Positions 17,568-26,002 of a stretch of 64,000 nucleotides of DNA are shown piece after piece; position 1 is the first letter of the stretch; each line of letters opens with the position of its first letter. Source of the stretch: Streptomyces dangxiongensis (GTDB lineage Bacteria; Actinomycetota; Actinomycetes; Streptomycetales; Streptomycetaceae); contig NZ_CP033073.1 in assembly GCF_003675325.1 (NCBI RefSeq), positions 6,262,001 through 6,326,000 on the forward strand, written 5' to 3'. Below the pieces are notes generated by a model. It saw only the letters and a program-made list of their open reading frames with translations, was not told the origin of the DNA and did not search any database. The position numbers and the translations under genes were made by a program.

Positions 17568-18890
17568 TCACTTGTAGAGGAGATATTTCCGCCGGGTCCG
17601 CCGGAACGCGGCCAGTTCGTCCTGCCAGGCGCCCGTCACCTCGTCGGTGCCGGCGCCCGCGTCGATCATCGTGCGCACCCGGGCGGAACCGGTCAGTTTG
17701 TCGATCCAGTCGTCGGACCGCCAGGCGAAGCCGTCCCAGACCTGCCGGGCGGTCACGAGCAGCGCGATCCCGGTGCGTACGGGGTCGTAGGCGGCCCGGT
17801 CGGTCACATGGATCTGCACCCCGCCGACCGTCCTGCCCTGGAACTTGGAGAACGTGGGCGTGAAGTACGCCTCCCGGAACCGCACGCCCGGCAGCCCGAG
17901 CCCGTTCACGGCGGCGGCCCAGCGCCCGTCGACGCCCTCGGCGCCGAGGAGTTCGAACGGCCGGGTCGTGCCGCGGCCCTCGGAGAGGTTGGTGCCCTCG
18001 AACATGCAGGTGCCGGAGTACACCAACGCCGTGTCCGGGGTCGGCATGTTCGGGCTCGGCGGCACCCAGGGCAGGCCGCAGTCGTCGTAGAACGCCTCGC
18101 GCCGCCAGCCCGACATGCGGACGGTCTCCAGGCCGACGGGCGTGGCGAGGAACTCCCCGTTGAACAGGCGGGCCAGCTCCGCGACGGTCATCCCGTGGGC
18201 CTGCGCGACCGGCTGCCGGCCGACGAAGGTGGCGAACTCCCGGTGCAGGACCGGCCCCAGGGCCTCGCGGCCGGTCACCGGGTTCGGGCGGTCCAGGACG
18301 ACGAGGCGCAGGCCGGCGAGCTGGGCCGCCTCCATGCAGTCGTACAGGGTCCAGACGTACGTGTAGAACCGCGCGCCGACGTCCTGGATGTCGAAGACGA
18401 CCGTGTCGACGCCGGAGGCGGTGAAGACGTCGGCGAGCGCCCGGCCGCTCCTGAGGTAGGTGTCGTAGACCGGGAGGCCGGTCGCGGGGTCGTCGTGGCG
18501 CCCCTCGGAACCGCCCGCCTGCGCGGTGCCCCTGAAGCCGTGTTCCGGGCCGAAGACCGCGGTCAGCGCGACACGGGGGTCGGCGTGCAGGACGTCGACG
18601 ATGTGATCGGCGTCCCGGGTGATGCCGGTGGGGTTGGTGACGACGCCGACGCGCCGGCCCTCCAGCAGGGCGTACCCGTCGGCCGCGAGTCTCTCGAAGC
18701 CGGTGCGCACGGGCTCGCCGCGCCGGGACCCGCCGGGGGCGGTCGCGCGTTCGCCGGGCCCGGACCTGCCGGAGACGGCCGCGGGTCCGCCGGGGCGGGG
18801 CCGGACGGTCGCGGGGTCGTCGTGCCGGGGTGCGGCGGGAACGGCCGCCACCGCGGCCGATCCGAGCAGGTTCCGTCGGGACAGGTGCAT
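17568..18890 (-). CDS. Secreted DUF1343 exo-beta-N-acetylmuramidase (NamZ-like)
   Basis: A 440-residue protein. The start MHLSRRNLLGSAAVAAVPAA looks like a twin-arginine signal, followed by a Pro/Gly/Arg linker to about residue 60. The domain has the family blocks RVGVVTNPTGI, VFGPEHGFRG, GLPVYDTY, VFDIQDVGARFYTY, PSPNMPTPDTALVYSGTC and FEGTNLSEGRGTTRPFE, all characteristic of DUF1343/NamZ enzymes. These release N-acetylmuramic acid from the non-reducing ends of peptidoglycan fragments, so a wall-recycling role outside the membrane is likely. ATG 18890 has GGAGG nine bases upstream; extension to 18989 is non-native. Divergent from the SDR operon. Confidence 0.88.
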   Translation of the reverse strand: MHLSRRNLLGSAAVAAVPAAPRHDDPATVRPRPGGPAAVSGRSGPGERATAPGGSRRGEPVRTGFERLAADGYALLEGRRVGVVTNPTGITRDADHIVDVLHADPRVALTAVFGPEHGFRGTAQAGGSEGRHDDPATGLPVYDTYLRSGRALADVFTASGVDTVVFDIQDVGARFYTYVWTLYDCMEAAQLAGLRLVVLDRPNPVTGREALGPVLHREFATFVGRQPVAQAHGMTVAELARLFNGEFLATPVGLETVRMSGWRREAFYDDCGLPWVPPSPNMPTPDTALVYSGTCMFEGTNLSEGRGTTRPFELLGAEGVDGRWAAAVNGLGLPGVRFREAYFTPTFSKFQGRTVGGVQIHVTDRAAYDPVRTGIALLVTARQVWDGFAWRSDDWIDKLTGSARVRTMIDAGAGTDEVTGAWQDELAAFRRTRRKYLLYK

Positions 18891-18991
18891 GGGCTGGCCT
18901 CCGTGGGGATGGAAGGTACCGGCGGGTCCGTGGTCGCTCGCGGTTCCCCGCGTGGTTCGAGAGTGGCGCAGCCACCCTTTCCCTGACACAT

Positions 18992-19009
18992 ACCGACTGG
19001 TTAGTCTGT
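18992..19009. promoter_or_regulatory. Candidate TetR operator, ACCGAC copy 1
   Basis: ACCGACTGGTTAGTCTGT is an imperfect 18-bp palindrome 45 bp before the SDR start. Read with its flank it shares CATACCGAC-GGT with the site at 28286-28303 (opposite strand). A TetR gene at the end of the downstream operon (21514) is the likely binder. Confidence 0.55.
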
Positions 19010-19054
19010 CCGCAGGAGCCGCGCGCCGCGCGAAGGTCGTGTCGAAGGAGACCG

Positions 19055-19828
19055 ATGGTGGAAGCCGTGCAGGATGCCGGAGTGATCGTCACCGGAGCGG
19101 GCGGTGGGATCGGGGCCGCGCTGGCCCGGCGGTTCGCCGCCGAGGGCGCCCGGGTCGTGGTCAACGACCTGGACGCCGGTAAGGCCGAGGCCGTGGCCGA
19201 GGAGATCGGCGGGATCGCCGTGCCCGGCGACGCCTCCACGGTCGTCGGCCCGGCCCGGGACGCGCTCGGCGGCACGGTCGACGTCTACTGCGCCAACGCC
19301 GGGGTCGCCTTCGAGGACGGCGACCTCGGCGGCACCCTGGACGAGTACTCCTGGGCGACGTCCTGGGACGTCAACCTGATGGCCCACGTCCGCGCGGCCC
19401 ACGCCCTGCTGCCGGACTGGCTGGAGCGGGGCGGCGGCCGGTTCGTGTCCACCGTCTCCGCCGCCGGCCTGCTGACGATGATCGGCGCGCCCTCCTACAG
19501 TGTGACCAAGCACGGCGCCCACGCCTTCGCCGAGTGGCTGTCGCTGACGTACCGCCACCGGGGGATCAAGGTGCACGCCATCTGCCCGCAGGGCGTCCGC
19601 ACCGACATGCTGTCCGCCACCGGCAGCGCGGGCGACCTGGTGCTCCGGCCCACCGCGATCGAACCGCAGGACGTGGCCGAGGCGCTGTTCCGGGGCATCG
19701 AGGAGGACCGCTTCCTGATCCTGCCGCACCCCGAGGTCGCCGGCTTCTACCAGGCGCGGGCCGAGGACCCCGACCGCTGGCTCGCGACCATGAACCACAT
19801 CCAGCAGAAGTGGGAGGCCGGCCGGTGA
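19055..19828 (+). CDS. Short-chain dehydrogenase/reductase
   Basis: A 257-residue SDR with the cofactor motif TGAGGGIGAALARRF near residue 12, CANAGV near 80, and the catalytic set of a Ser in TVSAAGLL and YSVTKHG (Tyr/Lys) near residues 140-155. The downstream segment AICPQGVRTDML is also typical. It probably oxidises or reduces a hydroxy/keto group with NAD(P)(H). ATG 19055 follows GAAGGAG. The stop overlaps the start of the acyl-CoA ligase gene as GTGA, so they are translationally coupled. Context suggests fatty or alicyclic acid degradation. Confidence 0.9.
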   Translation: MVEAVQDAGVIVTGAGGGIGAALARRFAAEGARVVVNDLDAGKAEAVAEEIGGIAVPGDASTVVGPARDALGGTVDVYCANAGVAFEDGDLGGTLDEYSWATSWDVNLMAHVRAAHALLPDWLERGGGRFVSTVSAAGLLTMIGAPSYSVTKHGAHAFAEWLSLTYRHRGIKVHAICPQGVRTDMLSATGSAGDLVLRPTAIEPQDVAEALFRGIEEDRFLILPHPEVAGFYQARAEDPDRWLATMNHIQQKWEAGR

Positions 19829-21486
19829 CCCTCTCCCGCTACGCCGCCCGCCCCTGGCTCGCGCTGCTCGACGAGGCCCAGCGCGCCCCGGTCACCCCCG
19901 CCGACTCGCTCGTGCACGCGCTGCGCGAGGCCGTGGCCGCGGCCCCGGACCGCGCCTTCCTCGCCTACTTCGACGCCCGCCTGAGCTACCGCGAGGCCGA
20001 CGAGCTGAGCGACGGTGTCGCCGCCCACCTCGCCGCCCGCGGCCTGGCCCGCGGCGACCGGGTGGCCGTCCTCCTCCAGAACTCCCCGCACTTCGTGCTC
20101 GCGGTCCTCGGCGCCTGGAAGGCGGGCGCGACCGTCGTCCCCGTCAACCCCATGTACAAGGCGGGCGAGGTGGGGCACGTCCTGCGGGACGGTGAGGTGA
20201 CCGCGCTGATCTGCTCCGACCGGGCCTGGGAGTCGTACCTGCGCCGGACGGCCGCCGGCTCGCCGGTGCGGATCGTCCTCACCGCGTGCGAGCGGGACTT
20301 CCAGACGCGCGACGACCCGCGCGTCCTGTCCTTCGAGCGGCTGCCCCCGGCCGCGGACGCCGACGACCTGGTCACCGTGGCCCGGCAGGGCGGCCCCGCC
20401 CCCGCGGACCGCGCGCCGCACCCGGACGACATCGCGTTGATCAGCTACACCTCGGGCACCAGCGGCGCACCCAAGGGCGCCACCAACACGCACGCCAACA
20501 TCATGCACAACGCCGAGCGGCAGGCCACCGGGCTCGACCTGCCCCAGCCGCCCGTCTACCACGCCCTCGCACCGCTGTTCCACATCACCGGCATGGTCTG
20601 CCAGTTCGGCGCCTGCCTGAACAGTGCGGGCACCCTGGTCCTCACCTACCGTTTCGAGCCCGGCGTCGTCCTGGAGGCCTTCGCCGAGCACCGCCCGCAC
20701 TACACGGTCGGCCCCTCCACCGCCTACATGGCGCTCGCCGCCCACCCCGACGTCACCCGCGAGCACTTCGCCTCCTTCACCAACATCTCCTCCGGCGGCG
20801 CCCCGGTGCCGCCGGCCCTGGTGGAACGGTTCCGCGAGCGCTTCGGGCCGTACATCCGCGTCGGCTACGGCCTCACCGAGTGCACCGCCCCCTGTGCCTC
20901 CGTCCCGCCCGGCCTGGAGGCACCCGTGGACCCGGTCTCCGGGACGCTGTCCGTCGGCCTGCCCGGCGCGGACACGGTGGTGCGCATCCTGGACGAGCAG
21001 GGCGAGGAGGTGCCCTTCGGCGAACAGGGCGAGATCGTCGTGCGCGGCCCCCAGGTGGTCCCCGGGTACTGGCGGCGCCCCGAGGCCACCGCCGAGACCT
21101 TCCCCGGCGGCGAGCTGCGCACCGGCGACATCGGGTTCATGGACGAACAGGGCTGGCTCTACGTCGTCGACCGCAAGAAGGACATGATCAACGCCTCGGG
21201 CTTCAAGGTGTGGCCGCGCGAGGTCGAGGACGTGCTGTACACCCATCCGGCGGTGCGCGAGGCGGCCGTCGTCGGCGTCCCCGACGGGTACCGTGGCGAG
21301 ACCGTCAAGGCCTATATCAGCCTGCGTCCGGGAGCCGAGGCGGACCCGGACGAACTCGCGGGGTACTGCAAGGAGAGACTGGCCGCCTACAAGTATCCGC
21401 GGCAGGTGGAGATCCTGCCCGAACTGCCCAAGACGGCGAGTGGGAAGATCCTCCGTCGGGAACTGCGTTCCCGCACCGACGACTAG
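19825..21486 (+). CDS. Acyl-CoA synthetase (AMP-forming)
   Basis: A 553-residue adenylate-forming ligase that activates a carboxylic acid with ATP and CoA. It shows the phosphate loop YTSGTSGAPKGATNTHAN near residue 210, YGLTECTAP near 350, the hinge/ribose-binding segment RTGDIGFMDEQGWLYVVDRK near 432, and the catalytic-lysine end PKTASGKILRREL. Start GTG 19825 overlaps the SDR stop and has GGGAGG upstream. Family length is normal. Medium- or long-chain acids are most likely, given the SDR, ACAD and TetR context. Confidence 0.92.
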   Translation: MTLSRYAARPWLALLDEAQRAPVTPADSLVHALREAVAAAPDRAFLAYFDARLSYREADELSDGVAAHLAARGLARGDRVAVLLQNSPHFVLAVLGAWKAGATVVPVNPMYKAGEVGHVLRDGEVTALICSDRAWESYLRRTAAGSPVRIVLTACERDFQTRDDPRVLSFERLPPAADADDLVTVARQGGPAPADRAPHPDDIALISYTSGTSGAPKGATNTHANIMHNAERQATGLDLPQPPVYHALAPLFHITGMVCQFGACLNSAGTLVLTYRFEPGVVLEAFAEHRPHYTVGPSTAYMALAAHPDVTREHFASFTNISSGGAPVPPALVERFRERFGPYIRVGYGLTECTAPCASVPPGLEAPVDPVSGTLSVGLPGADTVVRILDEQGEEVPFGEQGEIVVRGPQVVPGYWRRPEATAETFPGGELRTGDIGFMDEQGWLYVVDRKKDMINASGFKVWPREVEDVLYTHPAVREAAVVGVPDGYRGETVKAYISLRPGAEADPDELAGYCKERLAAYKYPRQVEILPELPKTASGKILRRELRSRTDD

Positions 21487-21513
21487 CAGCAGACCGGAAG
21501 GCAGGTGGCGGCA

Positions 21514-22107
21514 GTGCCCAGGACGACGGACGGAGACGGTACGCCCGTCCCGCAGCGGCTGCTGGCCGCCGCCACCCGGCTCTTCGCCGAGCGCGGTTAC
21601 GACCGCACCTCCGTGCAGGAGATCGTGGAGGCGGCCGGCGTCACCAAGGGCGCGCTGTACCACTACTTCGGCTCCAAGGACGACCTGCTGCACGAGGTGT
21701 ACGCACGCGTGCTGCGCCTCCAGCAGGAGCGGCTGGACCACTTCGCGGGCCTGGACGCGCCCGTGGAGACGCGGCTCAGGGACGCGGCCGCCGACGTGGT
21801 CGTCACCACGATCGACAACCTCGACGACGCGATGATCTTCTTCCGCTCCATGCACCACCTGAGCCCGGAGAAGAACAAGCAGGTCCGCGCCGAGCGCCGG
21901 CGCTACCACGAGCGGTTCCGCGCGCTCGTCGAGGAGGGCCAGAAGGCGGGGGTCTTCTCCACCGCGACCCCGGCCGACCTGGTGGTGGACTACCACTTCG
22001 GCTCCGTCCACCACCTGTCGACGTGGTACCGCCCGGGCGGCCCCCTCACCCCCCAGGAGGTCGCCGACCACCTCGCCGACCTCCTGCTGCGCGCACTGCG
22101 CCCCTGA
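21514..22107 (+). CDS. TetR-family regulator of the acyl-CoA operon
   Basis: A 197-residue TetR protein. The helix-turn-helix is QRLLAAATRLFAERGYDRTS, then IVEAAGVTKGALYHYFGSKD, near residues 13-52. The C-terminal domain includes FFRSMHHLSPEKNKQVRAER and VVDYHFGSVHHLSTWY. It is the last gene after the SDR and acyl-CoA ligase. The ACCGAC palindromes at 18992 and 28286 fit binding by this protein, which would link this operon to the ACAD/phosphotransferase pair. GTG 21514 is preferred (AGGTGG upstream); GTG 21505 would add three residues. The ligand is probably an acyl-CoA, by analogy. Confidence 0.88.
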   Translation: MPRTTDGDGTPVPQRLLAAATRLFAERGYDRTSVQEIVEAAGVTKGALYHYFGSKDDLLHEVYARVLRLQQERLDHFAGLDAPVETRLRDAAADVVVTTIDNLDDAMIFFRSMHHLSPEKNKQVRAERRRYHERFRALVEEGQKAGVFSTATPADLVVDYHFGSVHHLSTWYRPGGPLTPQEVADHLADLLLRALRP

Positions 22108-22145
22108 GGCCACTCGTTCGGAAGGCCTCAGGACGGCCCCGCCGC

Positions 22146-22388
22146 CTAGTCGATGATCTCCCGGAAGAACAGGACGGCCGTGGCGGCCGTGCCGCTGCCC
22201 ACGCTCACCGCCACGGGCCACACGTCGCCGGCCAGCGCCGCCAGGACGGTGGCCCCGATGCCGGCCAGCGCGGCCAGCAGGAACACCATGGCGGCGCGCT
22301 GCGTCAGCAGCGGCCCGGCCCGCTCCGGCCGCGGCCGGTCCCGCTCGGGCGACGGCCGGCCGGCCGGGGGCACCCCGGTGCTCCTCAC
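22146..22388 (-). CDS. Small two-helix membrane protein
   Basis: An 80-residue protein with a charged Pro/Arg-rich N-terminus and two hydrophobic helices (AAMVFLLAALAGIGATVLAAL and WPVAVSVGSGTAATAVLFF). GTG 22388 overlaps the stop of the PLP decarboxylase gene as GTGA, so it is likely cotranslated with it. No family recognised. Convergent with the TetR gene. Confidence 0.65.
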   Translation of the reverse strand: MRSTGVPPAGRPSPERDRPRPERAGPLLTQRAAMVFLLAALAGIGATVLAALAGDVWPVAVSVGSGTAATAVLFFREIID

Positions 22389-23746
22389 CGCGCGTCGCCG
22401 GCCCGGACGGGCACCGGGTCCTGGGACAGCGGGTCCACGCCGTCCTGCTCCGAGAGCTGCCACGGGTCCTGCGCCGGACGGACGACGGTGAACGCGACGC
22501 CGCCGTCCGCGTCCGTCCGGACCCCGTACACGGCGGGTTCGGGCAGGCTGTTGTACCTGAACGGCGTGGAGAAGTAGTAGGCACCGGTGTCCGGCACCAC
22601 CACGAGGTCGCCCGGCTCCAGCGCGGGCAGCGCGCGGTCGCGGGCCAGCAGGTCACCGGCGAAGCAGGCGGGGCCCGCGATGTCCTGGCGCACGGGCCGC
22701 CCCCGCTTGGCCGTGCCGGACGGATCGTGCGCCTCGATCCGCAGCGGCCAGGCGTCCGGACTGAACACGGTCCGGGTGGCGACCTGGACACCGGCGTGGG
22801 TCACCGCGATCGGCCGGCCCCCCGCACTCTTGGTGTACTCGACGTACGCGGCCATGAAACCGTTCTTGGCCAGGAGGGACCGGCCGAACTCGGTGACGAC
22901 CGCGTACCCGCCCTCGAAGAGCCGCGGCGCGTGCGCCCTGAGCTGCTCGACGTACATCCCGAAGGTGGGGGTGACCTCGTCGTCGGCGAAGTTGACGGGA
23001 AGCCCGCCGCCGATGTCGATGCCCGCGATCCTGCCCTCCCCGAACGCGGCCGTCACCTGGTCGGCGAACTCCACCGCCTGCGCCACCCCGCGGGCCATCA
23101 GGTCCAGGGGGCACCCCTGGGACCCGGTGTGCGTGTGCACCCAGCTCAGCCACGGGTACGTGTCGAACGCCCGCATCAGCCGCTCCCGGTTGCCCGGATC
23201 CGTCAGCGGGACACCGAATTTGGAGGTGCTCGTGGCGGTGCTCATCGCGGCGATGGCACCCCCGCCGACCTGGCAGTTCAGGCGCACCCCGATCCGCGAC
23301 GCCGGAACACGGCCGCCGAGCAGCCCGTCGATCCGCTCCAGCTCCTGGAAGCTGTCCGCGTTGACGGCCACGCCCAGCTCCAGCGCCCGCTCCAGCTCCG
23401 CCCGGGTCTTGGCGGGGGAGTCGAAGACGATCCGCTCGGCCGGGAACCCGGCCGCCAGCGCCCGGGCCAGCTCACCCGCGGTCGCGACCTCGCAGCCCAT
23501 GCCGTGCCCCGCCAGTTCCGCCAGGACGGGCACCAGGCAGTTGGCCTTCGCGGCGAACGTGTGCAGGACGCCGCGGACCTCGGGGGAGCCGGGGAAGGCG
23601 TCGTGCAGGGCCCGGACGGTGGCCGCGACACCGTCGAGGTCGACGAAGGCGGCCAGCAGGGACTGCTCCGGGTCCAGCAGCCTCCGCCGCACGGCCTCCT
23701 GGAGAACCCGTTCGCGACGTACGGCGTCGAGGGGCACAGCGGTCAT
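22385..23746 (-). CDS. Type III PLP-dependent decarboxylase (LysA/ornithine-decarboxylase-like)
   Basis: A 453-residue alanine-racemase-fold decarboxylase. The PLP-lysine segment is HTFAAKANCLVPVLAELAG near residue 63. GCEVATAGELARAL, VHTHTGSQGC, IDIGGGLPV, PACFAGDLLARDRAL and the phosphate/active-site tail GAYYFSTPFRYNSLPEPAVY follow the diaminopimelate decarboxylase order. Since a biosynthetic LysA usually sits elsewhere, this may be a paralogue acting on another amino acid; it is not assignable from sequence. The neighbouring upstream gene on the same strand is a PucR-type regulator, and a small membrane protein overlaps its end. Confidence 0.88.
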   Translation of the reverse strand: MTAVPLDAVRRERVLQEAVRRRLLDPEQSLLAAFVDLDGVAATVRALHDAFPGSPEVRGVLHTFAAKANCLVPVLAELAGHGMGCEVATAGELARALAAGFPAERIVFDSPAKTRAELERALELGVAVNADSFQELERIDGLLGGRVPASRIGVRLNCQVGGGAIAAMSTATSTSKFGVPLTDPGNRERLMRAFDTYPWLSWVHTHTGSQGCPLDLMARGVAQAVEFADQVTAAFGEGRIAGIDIGGGLPVNFADDEVTPTFGMYVEQLRAHAPRLFEGGYAVVTEFGRSLLAKNGFMAAYVEYTKSAGGRPIAVTHAGVQVATRTVFSPDAWPLRIEAHDPSGTAKRGRPVRQDIAGPACFAGDLLARDRALPALEPGDLVVVPDTGAYYFSTPFRYNSLPEPAVYGVRTDADGGVAFTVVRPAQDPWQLSEQDGVDPLSQDPVPVRAGDAR

Positions 23747-23973
23747 GATGAACCTTCCGGTGTGGACGAGGCGGCCGGGGCCGATTCCCCGGGCGTGGTT
23801 CCAGGTTGCGGGCCGTGTACCCGTGCCGTCATCGTCGGTTCCTCAAAGGCCCACCCCCCGCGCCGGCGGCCGGACCGGGTGGCCGGCCCCGGCCGGCCGC
23901 GCCGTTGTGCGCGGCGACGAGGACGGCGCCCCGGGTTGGTGCGGGCGCACGAAACACGACCGCGGGCACGCCC

Positions 23974-25644
23974 TCACGACCCGGGCCCCGCCTCCCCGTC
24001 CGGATCCCCGAGGCGCAGTTGCAGTTGCGCCAGCAGACGGGCGTCCGGACTGCCGAGATCCAGGTCCGAGACGGCGGTGATCCGGCCCAGCCGGTACCGC
24101 AGGCTGTTGGGGTGGACCGAGAGGGCGTGCGCCGCCGCGGACACGTCACCGAAGTGGTCGAGGTAGGCCCGCAGCGACCTCACCAGGTGGCCTCCGCCCG
24201 GTCCGGCGTCGGACGCGGCCAGCCGCGCCACCGAGGTCCCCGGCGGCAGCTCCAGGTCCCGCAGCGCCTCCAGCACCCGGAGCACGCCGATCGTGTCGGC
24301 CACGTCCGCCACCCGGGCGACGCTGCGCGCGCCCCCGGTCCGGACGAGCGCCTTCAGAGCCTGCTCGGCGCTCCGGCGCGACTCGGCGGCCCGCGCCAGC
24401 GCCGGCACCACCTCACCCAGTCCGACCCGCAGCGGCGCGCCCGTCGTGGCCGACAACCGGTCGGCCAGCGACGTCCCCAGCCTCGTCACCTGCTCACGGG
24501 CCCCCTCCGCGTCCTGGTCCAGCGCGGACACCAGCACCAGGGCCCTGCCGCCGGCCGGCACCACCACGATCCGGTGGCCGAGCGCCGCGCAGTGCAGGGC
24601 GAGCGGACCGAACAGCCGCGACGGATCGTCGGGCGCGGCCTGTGCGGACGTGCCCGCACCGAGGCCCACCGCCAGCACGGCGCAGGGCTCCTGCGCCGGC
24701 AGCGACGCCCGCGCGGCCAGCACCTCGGCCGAGCCGCGCTCCTCCAGCAGCGCCCGCGCCGCGTCCTCCACCAGCCGGCTGTCCGCGCCGCGCGTGCGGT
24801 GGTGCAGCAGATGGGCGGCGGCCTCCCGGGACGCCGCGCGCAGGGCCTCCGACGCGTTCGGGGACAGGGGCCGGCCGCCGACCGCGGCCACCCAGACGGA
24901 CCCCAGCACCTCGCTGCCCGCGCGGACGGCGCACACCAGGCGTTCGGGGTTGTCGCCCTGCGCCCTGCGGTGCAGCACGTCGTCCGCCGTCCACAGGGCA
25001 CGGAAGAAGCCGGCGTCCCGCATGGCGGCCACGCGCCAGGGGGGAACGCGCCGTCCGAGGATGGTCAGCCGGCGCATCTCGTCCACGTTCTCCTCGGTCG
25101 AGGAGAAGGCCAGCACCCGGGACTCGGTGTCCTCGATGGTCACCGAACCGCCGACCAGCGCGGCCACCGCGTCGGCCAGCGCGTCCAGGTCCCCCAGGGC
25201 CGGCCCGGGGGCCGCGGACAACGGCGCGGCCCCGGCCGCGGCCAGCCCGGCCCGCAGCACCACGACCAGCTCGTCCCACCGGTACCAGGTGCGGAAGAAC
25301 ACCGCCGTACCGGCCTCCCGGGCCGCCGCCCGCAGGGCACCGGCGGCACCCTCGGGGCGGTCCGGGCCGAAGACCACCCCGGCGGCCCCGGCGTCGCCGG
25401 CCCGGCGCAGGACGTCCACCGCCTGGGGCGAGCCGGCACCGACACCGACCGCCAGCACCAGCTCCCGCGGCCGGATCGCGGGATCCAGCACGTCCAGTAC
25501 GGCGACACCGCCGACGGCGACGGCCAGCCCGCCCGGGGCCGTGTCCAGCTCCAGGGCCCCCGGCCCCACCACCGACAGCAAACGCTCCAGGGTCACCTTG
25601 CTCTCCGCCACGCCCCACCCCGGCTGCTCCCGCGAATCGGCCAC
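23974..25644 (-). CDS. PucR/CdaR-type transcriptional regulator
   Basis: A 556-residue protein. The N-terminal part (VTLERLLSVVGPGALEL onwards) is a PucR-type sensor domain. A middle GAF-like/GGDEF-like region follows. The C-terminal DNA-binding PucR helix-turn-helix is seen in TIGVLRVLEALRDLEL and LRAYLDHFGDVSAAAHALSV, then HPNSLRYRLGRI, near residues 460-540, the most conserved family block. Such proteins respond to small molecules in purine, amino-acid or polyamine use. GTG 25644 follows GGGGGAAGC. It lies upstream of the PLP decarboxylase on the same strand with a 227-bp gap, so it could control that gene. That link is inference. Confidence 0.88.
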   Translation of the reverse strand: MADSREQPGWGVAESKVTLERLLSVVGPGALELDTAPGGLAVAVGGVAVLDVLDPAIRPRELVLAVGVGAGSPQAVDVLRRAGDAGAAGVVFGPDRPEGAAGALRAAAREAGTAVFFRTWYRWDELVVVLRAGLAAAGAAPLSAAPGPALGDLDALADAVAALVGGSVTIEDTESRVLAFSSTEENVDEMRRLTILGRRVPPWRVAAMRDAGFFRALWTADDVLHRRAQGDNPERLVCAVRAGSEVLGSVWVAAVGGRPLSPNASEALRAASREAAAHLLHHRTRGADSRLVEDAARALLEERGSAEVLAARASLPAQEPCAVLAVGLGAGTSAQAAPDDPSRLFGPLALHCAALGHRIVVVPAGGRALVLVSALDQDAEGAREQVTRLGTSLADRLSATTGAPLRVGLGEVVPALARAAESRRSAEQALKALVRTGGARSVARVADVADTIGVLRVLEALRDLELPPGTSVARLAASDAGPGGGHLVRSLRAYLDHFGDVSAAAHALSVHPNSLRYRLGRITAVSDLDLGSPDARLLAQLQLRLGDPDGEAGPGS

Positions 25645-26002
25645 GCTTCCCCCTCGCCCCCTCGCCCCACCGCCCGGCCGTCCCCGGCCGCGTCCGGAAC
25701 AGGTACGACACCACAGCCCGCGCCCGCACTCAACAGCGCACGGAAACACACGGAGCGCCGCCGGTGGGGGCAGCGGGGGAGAACGCGGCGGAGAAGTCCT
25801 ACGGCTGTCGCGGGGCGGGGCCGGGGGGAGGGGGTGTGGGGCAGGGAAGGCCGGCCGGTGACCGATACCGGCGTGAAGGAAAGGCCCCGCCGGTGCGGGG
25901 CCGTGGAGGGGCCGGCCCTGCGTGCGGTGCGGGCGGACAGACGCGTGGCCGGTGCGGCAGGGTCCGGCGGCGGGCCGGAAGGTGGCCGCAGCGGCCGGGG
26001 CG
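25645..26002. other. Non-coding gap between PucR-type gene and ACAD gene
   Basis: A 358-bp stretch without a credible gene on either strand. It holds the promoter region of the PucR-type regulator near 25650-25800 and a terminator hairpin at 25883-25902. The remaining sequence is GC-rich with purine-rich tracts (GGGGAGAACGCGGCGGAG, GGGGGGAGGGGGTG). Nothing else is recognisable. Confidence 0.6.
25883..25902. terminator. Hairpin terminator downstream of the ACAD gene
   Basis: GGCCCCGC (25883-25890), loop CGGT, then GCGGGGCC (25895-25902) make a perfect 8-bp GC stem. On the minus strand a T-containing stretch (TTTCCTTC) follows, so it fits termination after the ACAD gene ending at 26003. Confidence 0.7.
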